The position numbers were made by a program, and so were the translations under genes. From JAGXLC01 sp041686375 (GTDB lineage: Bacteria > Bacteroidota > Bacteroidia > Bacteroidales > UBA12077): DNA of 64,000 nt. The notes under the pieces were generated by a model. It did no database searches. It saw nothing but the letters and a program-made list of their open reading frames with translations, and had not been told where the DNA came from. The stretch spans positions 1 to 64,000 of the forward strand of contig JAWLEB010000009.1 of assembly GCA_041686375.1 (NCBI GenBank). The letters run 5' to 3'. Positions 54,342 through 62,087 of this stretch are shown here, in pieces; position 1 is the first letter of the stretch; the number at the start of each line of letters is the position of its first letter.

Positions 54342-55526
54342 TTAAAGATATTTCAGTGATACCTCTTTTAAAAATTTATTTTCCAGTGTTTGTGCAATTC
54401 TTTTGACTACCGTTCTTCGTATTTCAAGCTCTACAGGTAGGTTGGGATCCTGGTGTGCTTCGTTAATGCGTGTTCCGATAATAAAATGAATTTCATCACT
54501 TTCAACAAGTTGCTTGACAATTTGGTCGGCAGGCCCCTTTTTAAGTGGATAGTTGCTGTTGTATTCATTAAGCATTTCAGCTACTTTGCTAAGTGTTAAT
54601 ATTCCTTCAGTAACTAAATCAATATTATGCATGTAAGATACAGGAGGCAGGTCAGGATCTTCAAATTCAAAGCTATCTTCTATTTCCAGGTTGAGTTCAC
54701 GGGCAATAATATCTGCAGTTGTTGCTCCCGAAATAATTTTTCTGCCTTCAAAATTTTTTACTTTTCGTGCTAGCTCTTTATCTTTTTCATTTTCAAAAGG
54801 AGGACCGCTGCACAATAAAAGTTTTCTCGGTTCTCTGAAATATATAACCCCGCAGCTACTATCATCCTTGGCAAAATAACCATCATTTTTGTATGCAACG
54901 TTAATTGCTTTATGTGCGAGTTTAGAAGCGGATAAATCAGGGTTGTTTTTGACCAGCCTTTTTACGAAATCCTGGAAGTTTTCCTGCCCCCAACCGAAAG
55001 GATATTTGTCTGTTCCTAATCCTGACTGGATTATGCCGTCTGAGGAAAAGATAATGCGATCTTCTTTTTGGGGTTTTATATGGCAGGTTTTGAGTTTTTT
55101 TCCCTTATGTCTGTCGCTTTGAAGCGTGATACTTTTCCATTCCGGGCGAAAGATTTTTTCGCCTCTTAAGATAATTGTTTGTGGATTGTCATACTCCAGA
55201 ATTGTTGTATCGCCATTATAATCAACGTCTATGATTGTGAAAGTCGCATAGCTTATTCTTCTTTTATTGTCTTCCGGCAGTGTGTTCATAATGATTTCGG
55301 CAATCGTCTGAACGTCCTTGTGTTCTTTGGTAAAGTTTATGGCCATTGTGGCAGTTAAGGTAGCAAGAACGTTTGCCTTTACACCATGGCCTAAACCATC
55401 GGAAAGAACCAGTATCAACCTGTTTTCTTCCTTAATTTTCTCCGAAAGAAAAACATCACCGCAAATGCGTTCTTCTTCATGGCTTTTTTGTTTTATGCCG
55501 ACTTCTATATGAAAATCCTGATTCAT
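54342..55526 (-). CDS. SpoIIE/PP2C-type protein phosphatase linked to sensory hydrogenase
   Basis: 394 residues. N-terminal PP2C (SpoIIE) domain, about 1-230: GDVFLSEKIKEENRLILVLSDGLGHGVKANVLATLTA (metal Asp and Gly-His-Gly), IIFSSDGIIQSG (metal Asp), and AKDDSSCGVIYF (metal Asp-Asp). The C-terminal 160 residues have a KLLLCSGPPFEN strand and a possible regulatory domain (GRKIISGATTADIIARELNLEIE). SpoIIE phosphatases usually act on anti-anti-sigma or response proteins. Overlaps the upstream sensory hydrogenase gene by four bases, so the two likely form a signalling pair. No RsbV or RsbW homologue is in the window. The 3' end abuts the PEBP fragment. Confidence 0.83.
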   Translation of the reverse strand: MNQDFHIEVGIKQKSHEEERICGDVFLSEKIKEENRLILVLSDGLGHGVKANVLATLTATMAINFTKEHKDVQTIAEIIMNTLPEDNKRRISYATFTIIDVDYNGDTTILEYDNPQTIILRGEKIFRPEWKSITLQSDRHKGKKLKTCHIKPQKEDRIIFSSDGIIQSGLGTDKYPFGWGQENFQDFVKRLVKNNPDLSASKLAHKAINVAYKNDGYFAKDDSSCGVIYFREPRKLLLCSGPPFENEKDKELARKVKNFEGRKIISGATTADIIARELNLEIEDSFEFEDPDLPPVSYMHNIDLVTEGILTLSKVAEMLNEYNSNYPLKKGPADQIVKQLVESDEIHFIIGTRINEAHQDPNLPVELEIRRTVVKRIAQTLENKFLKEVSLKYL

Positions 55527-57385
55527 TTTTTCTTTTTCTTATCGGATTGATAAAATTCTATGATTGAATTGAGCATTTGTTCGGTTTCAGAAGCCCCTTC
55601 ACCCAGCAGATAGCCTATTTTTTGAACCATCTCAAGATTTTTATCAATGGCTTCAGTCACCCTTTTGATAACCTGCTCTTTTCTGATTTCAGGGGAATAC
55701 ATATCTCTGAATACAGCACCAACAATCTTTCCTTTTCGGATTGTAAAAATTGACAGATTTAATAATTTGTCCTCAAAATGTATATCTCTATTGACAATGT
55801 TTTGGTGATTTTTTAATACATGTGAAAAGAGGTTGTAAACGTTATGTGGCAGGAGCGTTTTCAAATCTGCGCCAACCAGCCCGGGGATAACTTCATTGAT
55901 TGATTCGGCTTCTTCTCCGAGATATTCTATAAAAGTCTCATTGGACTGGATGATTTTCATTTCTTTGTCGATGATAACCACAGCAGAAGGAAGTTTTTGC
56001 AGCATTGCATTGATGGTTTCCGAAGCTTCCTTGGCAGTTTGTTTCTCTTTCCTGGCCTTTTGTTCTGATTCCTTAAGTTTTGTTTGCGTTTGAGAGAGCT
56101 TCTCATTTGTTGTTCGCAGTGCTTTAATGTATTCATGACGATTGCGCAGCGTATAACTCAGGCACATCTCAGTTTTTGCAAGTCCTTTGGAAACGGCAAT
56201 TGCAAAATCCCGGCACGATGGATATCCGCATGCTCTGCATCCACTATTGACATCTGAGTTTTCTTTGCCTATGGCCTTTAGAACTTCCTGTATTTTTTCT
56301 TCTGAAGGAGTCTCAATGCGTTGATCGTTTTCATGGAAATCCCGGGTAAAATCCATTTCCATGTATCTTTCTATTTCTTCTTTCCATTGATCATAATTAA
56401 AATTTTTCAGTCGCTTATTGACATAATCGATTACCCTTGAACGACGCAGGAATTTTTTTCCGCCCGGAGATGTACCCGGACCCATTATGCAGCCCTCGCA
56501 GTAGAATAGATTAAAGTGTCGCTTAATCTGCACTATGTTTTGATCAAATTGCCTGGCTGCATTTAACATGCTTTTTTTCCCTTCGGCTGTAGTAACCGTT
56601 CCTTGAAGTAAACTTTCACTAATGTCTGCTGCTTGCAGAATTCCATTGCTTATTGGGAACAGAGACCCTTTATAGCCAATGGGAGAGTCAAAGTCAGAAT
56701 ACTCCAGTCTGCTCTCCTGAATATTGAATTCCCTGAACAGCTCTCTGAGTTCAACAAAGGTCAGTACGGAGTCAATTTTCCGGTTACCATCATATAAGTT
56801 TGCTTCGTCCTTTGAATCCAAACACGGACCAATATATACCACATGGATATTTTCGCCATATAGTTTTCTTACCACCATTGCAGTGGCTACCATGGGAGAC
56901 ACCAGTGGAGCAAGATTATTAACCAGATCAGGATGGAATTTTTCTATGAAGGCAACAACAGCAGGACAATTAGAAGTGATATAATATTTGCCCCTGAAAG
57001 ACTCAAAGAGTTCTTTATACTTTAAGGCTACCAGATCGGCTCCGAAAGATACTTCATTTACCTTGTCAAATCCCAGTTGCTTGATCATCTGGACGAATTT
57101 CCGGTAGTCTGTAATATCATCAAACTCACCGGAGATACTTGGAGCTACTATGGCTACTTTTTGCTTGTCCGAGCTCAGGAGTTTTTTTGTTTCTTCTTTA
57201 GAATTTTTATAAACAATGGCATTTTCCGGGCATGCACGTATGCAGCTTCCGCATGCAATGCATCGTTCCGGGATTATTCTTGCATAATCTTTGTTAACCT
57301 TAACTTCTATGGCATTAACGGGGCATTCTCTGACACAGGAATAGCTAAGGTTGCATCTTTCTTTAATGATTTGGACTAGTGACAT
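55523..57385 (-). CDS. Sensory [FeFe]-hydrogenase homologue with PAS domain (HydS/group C-D type)
   Basis: 620 residues. Order: two [4Fe-4S] ferredoxin motifs (the first has Ser at the second Cys position: Cys11-x2-Ser14-x2-Cys17-x3-Cys21; the second is complete, CIACGSCIRACP). Hydrogenase large-subunit-like domain about 75-330 with variant H-cluster motifs TSNCPAV (Asn139, Cys140), IGPCLDSKDE, and YCEGCIMGPG (Cys296, Cys299). A four-Cys Fe-S domain (CRACGYPSC, Cys408). Coiled coil about 420-460. PAS domain about 460-560. Such proteins are thought to sense H2 or redox state rather than turn over H2 quickly. Cytoplasmic. Pairs by overlap with the SpoIIE phosphatase. Confidence 0.85.
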   Translation of the reverse strand: MSLVQIIKERCNLSYSCVRECPVNAIEVKVNKDYARIIPERCIACGSCIRACPENAIVYKNSKEETKKLLSSDKQKVAIVAPSISGEFDDITDYRKFVQMIKQLGFDKVNEVSFGADLVALKYKELFESFRGKYYITSNCPAVVAFIEKFHPDLVNNLAPLVSPMVATAMVVRKLYGENIHVVYIGPCLDSKDEANLYDGNRKIDSVLTFVELRELFREFNIQESRLEYSDFDSPIGYKGSLFPISNGILQAADISESLLQGTVTTAEGKKSMLNAARQFDQNIVQIKRHFNLFYCEGCIMGPGTSPGGKKFLRRSRVIDYVNKRLKNFNYDQWKEEIERYMEMDFTRDFHENDQRIETPSEEKIQEVLKAIGKENSDVNSGCRACGYPSCRDFAIAVSKGLAKTEMCLSYTLRNRHEYIKALRTTNEKLSQTQTKLKESEQKARKEKQTAKEASETINAMLQKLPSAVVIIDKEMKIIQSNETFIEYLGEEAESINEVIPGLVGADLKTLLPHNVYNLFSHVLKNHQNIVNRDIHFEDKLLNLSIFTIRKGKIVGAVFRDMYSPEIRKEQVIKRVTEAIDKNLEMVQKIGYLLGEGASETEQMLNSIIEFYQSDKKKKK

Positions 57386-57411
57386 ATATCTTATTGTTAA
57401 TATCTTCTTTT

Positions 57412-57681
57412 TTAGAGGTATTTATGGAAAATTTCGTCCAGGATATTTATAAGCCTGTCGGAATTTACTTCTGTGTATATTTTGTTTTCAAATTTAATAA
57501 CGGGGCCTTCATTGCATTTATTGACGCAGTGCGTACCGCAAAAGTGCACTTTATCTTCCAACTGATGCTCTTTTATGTAATTTTTTATAACCTGGACAGC
57601 TTCCTTGTTGCCTCTGGAAAAGCAAGCGCTCCCTAAACAAATTATAAGTTCCTTTTTATGGATTTTGTTTCTCTCTGACAT
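57412..57681 (-). CDS. [2Fe-2S] thioredoxin-fold ferredoxin
   Basis: 89 residues. Thioredoxin-like ferredoxin with cluster cysteines in ICLGSACFSRGN and HFCGTHCVNKCNEGP (spare Cys residues present). It closely resembles the N-terminal domain of the first HydB (41033-42826), including the closing IYTEVNSDRLINILDEIF. The second HydB lacks this domain's cysteines. First gene of the minus-strand arm (thioredoxin-fold, HydS-PAS, SpoIIE), divergent from hydC-like. May deliver electrons to the sensory hydrogenase or to HydB2 in trans (inference). Confidence 0.82.
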   Translation of the reverse strand: MSERNKIHKKELIICLGSACFSRGNKEAVQVIKNYIKEHQLEDKVHFCGTHCVNKCNEGPVIKFENKIYTEVNSDRLINILDEIFHKYL

Positions 57682-57866
57682 AGGTTGAAAATCTAAATGA
57701 ATAAAATTAGGAAACTGTTTTGATTTTGTCCTGCTTTAACAAATTAGTTTTATTTATAGCCCCCTGTGGTAAAGCCTAATTATCTGTTCGATTTCTAAAA
57801 ATTTGGTAAAGCAAAATTTCTAAAATAATAGTTTTTATAAAACTAAACAATAATTTATTATTTTTA

Positions 57867-57884
57867 TTGTTATAAAATTAACAA
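57867..57884. promoter_or_regulatory. Candidate Rex operator between the divergent hydrogenase arms
   Basis: TTGTTATAAAATTAACAA matches TTGTTAAnnnnTTAACAA with one mismatch. It lies just upstream of the -33 box of the plus-strand operon, in the 255-base divergent region. Similar to the site at 40534-40551. Confidence 0.62.
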
Positions 57885-57886
57885 TG

Positions 57887-57919
57887 TTTGCAAAATAACA
57901 ATATATTTTTGTAATTTTG
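57887..57919 (+). promoter_or_regulatory. Promoter of the second hyd operon
   Basis: TTTG (57887-57890), 21-base spacer, TAATTTTG (57912-57919), 17 bases before the ATG. A second TAnnTTTG lies at 57904-57911. Confidence 0.68.
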
Positions 57920-57936
57920 TACGATTAATATTATTT

Positions 57937-58398
57937 ATGAAAACAATTGCGAAAATAATAGAAAATTATCCATTTGCCCGGAGGGAAAACTTAATTCCTA
58001 TACTTCAGGATATACAGGATGAATACGGATACCTGACGGAAGATGCTATTAAAGAACTTGGAAAATTCCTTGATGTTCCGACAAGTAAAATATACAGCCT
58101 GGCAACATTTTACAGTAAGTTCAGATTTCATCCGGCAGGGACATATCATTTGAAATTATGCCGCGGCATCTCATGCCATTTAAAGGGTTCTACAAATATT
58201 TTGAACGCTATAGAGCAGAAGTTGGGCATTCAAGATGGTGAATCAACACCTGATGGGCTCTTTAGTCTTGAAGTTGTTGCATGCATGGGGGCATGTGCAT
58301 TTGGACCTGTTTTGAAAATTAATGAGTACTATTATACTGAAATGGATGAAGATCGCCTCGATGAAATTATTGAATATTATAAAGAATACGAAGAGTAA
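57937..58398 (+). CDS. HydC-like (NuoE-like) subunit, second set
   Basis: 153 residues. N-terminal bundle (LIPILQDIQDEYGYLTEDAIKELGKFLDVPTSKIYSLATFYSKF, the NuoE signature), then thioredoxin-like fold with cluster cysteines CRGISCHLKGS and CMGACAFGP. All four [2Fe-2S] ligands are present. It should pass electrons to the HydB-like protein six bases downstream. Divergent from the first set, but full length. Begins the plus-strand arm, with a strong promoter and a Rex-like site in front. Confidence 0.9.
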   Translation: MKTIAKIIENYPFARRENLIPILQDIQDEYGYLTEDAIKELGKFLDVPTSKIYSLATFYSKFRFHPAGTYHLKLCRGISCHLKGSTNILNAIEQKLGIQDGESTPDGLFSLEVVACMGACAFGPVLKINEYYYTEMDEDRLDEIIEYYKEYEE

Positions 58399-58404
58399 AA
58401 ATTT

Positions 58405-60351
58405 ATGGAAACAGTAGGTCCTTCAACATATAAAGATGTATTGATTAATGAAATCTTAGGTCAACCACAGGAAAAGATTAATCAATATCAAAATATTCTT
58501 GAAAAAATTTTACGGAACAAAATTGATAGAACCTGTATTTCATTAACTTATACATCTTCCAGTATCATTGCCGGAGCAAAGGAGTCTTTTAAGACTATTG
58601 ATACCTATCTTGAAGAAAGGGACATGGATGTGGATCTTTTTAAAGTTGGTTCAACCGGTTTATGTGCATTAGAACCATTTATGGAGGTTCAGTTACCGGG
58701 TAAAGCCAAAATTCTCTTTTCCAGGGTTACCGCTGATAAAGTTAATCATATTCTGGATGCTGTTTTTAATAGCTATTTGCCAGAAGAAAATGTGTTTGGG
58801 CAATATGAAAATAAATTGCATGAACCTTGGGAAAATGTGCCGTACGTCCATGAGCATCCGTTTTTTGCAGGACAAAAACGATATATTCTTAAAAACTGCG
58901 GAATAATAAATCCTGAGTCGATTAATGAATATATTGCCGGGGGTGGTTATCAAAATTTTATGAAGACTATCCGAAATTATACGCCAGAAGAAATATGTGA
59001 TTTGATAACCAATGCTGAACTAAGAGGCAGAGGAGGAGAAGGATATCCAACCGGGAAGAAATGGAAAAATACTTTGAATACATCCGGAGAACAGCGTTAT
59101 CTTATTTGTAATGCCGGTGAAAGCGATCCCGGTGCATTCATGGAACGTACAATAATGGAAAGTGATCCGCATAATGTTATAGAATCGGTTGCTATTGCTT
59201 CATATGCTGTTGGTGCTCAAAAGGCAATTGTGTATCTGGAGTCGGAATATGATTTGGCCTATAAGAGATTGAGCAAAGCGATAGAACTTGCTAAATCATG
59301 TGGAATACTGGGACATGATATTTTCAATAGCGGATTTAGTTTAAATATAAGTATTTTCAGGGGAGCTGGCGCTTATGTTTGTGGTGAGGAAACGGCCTTA
59401 ATTGCCAGTATGGAGGGGAAGCGGGGGATGCCAAGAACCAAACCGCCTTATCCTTCTCAAAAGGGTTTTACAGGCCAACCGACTGCATTAAATAATCTGG
59501 AAACATTATTAAATGTTCTTGTTGTTCTGAAGAATGGACCGGATAGGTACAAAGAGACAGGTACAGAAAACAGCAGGGGAACTAAAATCTTTTCATTATC
59601 AGGAAATATTGAGCGCACGGGTATGATTGAAATACCTATGGGAAAGCCGATACGTGACATTATCTATAAAATTGGTGGTGGTTTACCGGATTATAGTGAG
59701 TTGAAAGGGGTCCTTGCAGGAGGTCCGGCAGGAGGAATTATAAAATACGAACATCTTGATACCCAGATTGATTATAAGAGTATAAGAGAGCTTGGATGTT
59801 CTCTGGGTTCAGGGGGATTGGTGGTGCTGGATCAAAACAATTGCATTATTGATACAGTAAAATATTATATGAGCTACCTGGAACAGGAGAGCTGTGGTAA
59901 ATGTATTCCCTGCCGGGAAGGAACAGCACGGATGCATGAGATTCTGGAAAACATTTCAAAAAAGCCACAGGATGAGAATGGTCATACTACCCTTCAGCGT
60001 TTTAAAGGCGTCATGCATCTCGAAAAGCTTGCGGAGGTTATCAGGGATACATCATTATGCGGTCTCGGGCAAAGAGCTGCAAATCCGGTTCTATCCACAT
60101 TGCGCTGGTTCAGGGATGAATATGAAGAGCATATATTTGACAGAAATTGTCAAGCTGGCATTTGTCGGGATTTAAGAACATATTACATCGATGTGGATAA
60201 ATGTACCGGCTGTGCTATTTGTGCCAAGAAATGCCCGACAGGGGCAATATTTGGAACATTGAAAAAGGCTCATTTCATTGTACAGGAAAAGTGTATTGGC
60301 TGTGGTGAATGTTATGAGGTATGCAAGTTTAATGCTATTATCACTCAATAA
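58405..60351 (+). CDS. HydB-like (NuoF-like) subunit with fused HydD-like N-terminus, second set
   Basis: 648 residues, about 50 longer than the first HydB. Residues about 40-140 resemble the separate HydD-like protein at 40613-41011 (SSSIIAGAKESF, YLEERDMDV, EPFMEVQLPGKAKILFSRVTADK, and a closing LPEENVFGQ) and lack a [2Fe-2S] cysteine set. The core follows: ELRGRGGEGYPTGKKW, CNAGESDPGAFMER (first HydB has NADEGDP, so Asp to Gly and Gly to Ser at the flavin site), GAGAYVCGEETALIASMEG, [4Fe-4S] ESCGKCIPCREG, and two C-terminal ferredoxin clusters (CTGCAICAKKCPTGA, CIGCGECYEVCKF). Probably flavin- and NADH-binding. Kinetics or nucleotide choice may differ. Confidence 0.88.
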   Translation: METVGPSTYKDVLINEILGQPQEKINQYQNILEKILRNKIDRTCISLTYTSSSIIAGAKESFKTIDTYLEERDMDVDLFKVGSTGLCALEPFMEVQLPGKAKILFSRVTADKVNHILDAVFNSYLPEENVFGQYENKLHEPWENVPYVHEHPFFAGQKRYILKNCGIINPESINEYIAGGGYQNFMKTIRNYTPEEICDLITNAELRGRGGEGYPTGKKWKNTLNTSGEQRYLICNAGESDPGAFMERTIMESDPHNVIESVAIASYAVGAQKAIVYLESEYDLAYKRLSKAIELAKSCGILGHDIFNSGFSLNISIFRGAGAYVCGEETALIASMEGKRGMPRTKPPYPSQKGFTGQPTALNNLETLLNVLVVLKNGPDRYKETGTENSRGTKIFSLSGNIERTGMIEIPMGKPIRDIIYKIGGGLPDYSELKGVLAGGPAGGIIKYEHLDTQIDYKSIRELGCSLGSGGLVVLDQNNCIIDTVKYYMSYLEQESCGKCIPCREGTARMHEILENISKKPQDENGHTTLQRFKGVMHLEKLAEVIRDTSLCGLGQRAANPVLSTLRWFRDEYEEHIFDRNCQAGICRDLRTYYIDVDKCTGCAICAKKCPTGAIFGTLKKAHFIVQEKCIGCGECYEVCKFNAIITQ

Positions 60352-60362
60352 AAAAGCTGAGA

Positions 60363-62087
60363 ATGTACATTGATATAGAAGTAAATAATAAAACAATTCA
60401 TGCAAAAAAGGGAGATACCATCTTAGAGGCATTACGGGAAAACGGCATCTACGTTCCTACCCTTTGTAACTTAAGCGAATTTTCACCGACTGGGGCATGC
60501 CGGTTATGTGTTGTTGAGGTTGAGGGGAAAGAGCGACTTGTTACAGCCTGCAGTTATCCCATTGAGGAGTGGTTAAGAATTAGAACGCATTCTCCACGGG
60601 TGATAGAAGCAAGAAGAATGATTGTGGAACTATTGCTGTCTAATCATCCTGAGGATTGTCTCTATTGTGAAAGAAACAATAAGTGCGAACTGCAGAAACT
60701 TGCACAGGAATTGAATTTGCGCGAAAGACGAATTACCGGAAAGAAAAATAGGGGCAAACTTGACCTTTCCAGTCCCGGTTTGGTGTATGAGCCTGCCAAG
60801 TGTGTCCTTTGTGGCCGATGTGTCAGAGTATGTGAGGGAAAAGAACGCGTATCAACACTTGAATTTACCGGAAAGGGGAATTTTACTTCCATTTCAACTA
60901 CCATGAAGAAGGATTTGAATTTTTCCAATTGCTTACATTGTGGACAATGCATACTTGTTTGTCCCACAGGAGCTTTGCAGGAAAAATCCTATTTTGAACC
61001 TATACAGGAGGCACTTTCTAAAGAAAATGTTACTGTGGTTGCCCAATATAGTCCGTCAGTTGCTGTATCTCTTGCTGATGGATTTAATATGCGCTCGGGA
61101 AAAGATATGTCTGGGTTAATAAATAGTGCATTACGAAAAATAGGATTTGATAAAATTTTTGACAATAGTTTTGGAACTGATGTTTATCTCATTGAAGAGG
61201 CTGCAGAATTAGCTAACAGAATGGATAAAGAAGAAAACTTACCTATGCTGAGCAGCTCTTGTCCTGCCTGGATAAAATACATGGAACAAGCGCATCCTGA
61301 TCTTTTATCGTTCATTTCCACGGTTAAATCACCTGAGCAGTTAACCGGATCACTCATAAAGCAATATTGCCTTGATAGTGAAGATAGAGCGAATAATGAT
61401 ATTTTTACAGTTGCTATAGTCCCGTGTCCGGCTAAAAAATTTGAGGCGCAGCGGGAGGAAATGACAAATAAAGGAATTTCCGATATTGATGCCGTGATGA
61501 CTACCCACGAATTAGCCAGATTAATACAGCTTTATGGAATTGATATTGAGAATATTGATCCGGAAGAATCGGATAAGCCTTTTAATATCAGTAGTTCTTC
61601 TGCTAAGTTACCGGCAGCAATAGGGGGAACTTCCGAAGCGCTTTTAAGAACCATCAATTATAATCTGACGAACAAAGATCTATCTTCGGCTAAAATTTCA
61701 AAGCTACGGGGGAGTAAAGAGATGAAACAAACAAAATTAATTATAGAAGATAGAACAATAAATGTGATTTCTGTCAGTCCTATTGCCAATATTGAGAAAC
61801 TAGTGGACGAGATACGAAAAAATGACTCAGAGTATCAATATATTGAAGTTATGGCTTGTCCGGGTGGCTGTGTGAATGGAGGCGGACAGCCTGTTCTAAA
61901 AAACATTAAGAATCTACGCGACAGAATTAAAGCCGTGCAGAATATTGATGAGAAAAGTTCTCAGCGTTTTGCACACAGAAATACAGGTGCCTGGCGTTTT
62001 ATTGAAGAAAAATTTGAAAAACCTTATAGCGAAACAGCATTAAAAATATTGCATACCCACTATTCAAAAAGGGATGTGTTATTGTGA
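60363..62087 (+). CDS. HydA-like [FeFe]-hydrogenase with altered proton-relay residue, second set
   Basis: 574 residues. N-terminal [2Fe-2S] (CNLSEFSPTGACRLCVVEVEG), HPEDCLYCERNNKC, two ferredoxin clusters (CVLCGRCVRVC, CLHCGQCILVCP), and the H-cluster domain: SSSCPAW (Ser299, Cys300; the numbering happens to equal that of Clostridium CpI), VPCPAKKFE, and EVMACPGGCVNGGGQP. All four H-cluster ligating cysteines remain, but the proton-relay Cys is Ser and the conserved Met before Pro-Cys is Val. In characterised enzymes the Cys-to-Ser change strongly slows catalysis, so this may be slow, biased or regulatory. Ends in a 1-base overlap with the kinase gene (TGATG). Confidence 0.88.
   Translation: MYIDIEVNNKTIHAKKGDTILEALRENGIYVPTLCNLSEFSPTGACRLCVVEVEGKERLVTACSYPIEEWLRIRTHSPRVIEARRMIVELLLSNHPEDCLYCERNNKCELQKLAQELNLRERRITGKKNRGKLDLSSPGLVYEPAKCVLCGRCVRVCEGKERVSTLEFTGKGNFTSISTTMKKDLNFSNCLHCGQCILVCPTGALQEKSYFEPIQEALSKENVTVVAQYSPSVAVSLADGFNMRSGKDMSGLINSALRKIGFDKIFDNSFGTDVYLIEEAAELANRMDKEENLPMLSSSCPAWIKYMEQAHPDLLSFISTVKSPEQLTGSLIKQYCLDSEDRANNDIFTVAIVPCPAKKFEAQREEMTNKGISDIDAVMTTHELARLIQLYGIDIENIDPEESDKPFNISSSSAKLPAAIGGTSEALLRTINYNLTNKDLSSAKISKLRGSKEMKQTKLIIEDRTINVISVSPIANIEKLVDEIRKNDSEYQYIEVMACPGGCVNGGGQPVLKNIKNLRDRIKAVQNIDEKSSQRFAHRNTGAWRFIEEKFEKPYSETALKILHTHYSKRDVLL

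Noticed and set aside
57791..57825. Direct repeat ATTTCTAAAA (57791-57800 and 57816-57825) in the divergent hyd region
   Set aside because: Short, A/T-rich and likely by chance; the nearby Rex-like palindrome is far more specific.
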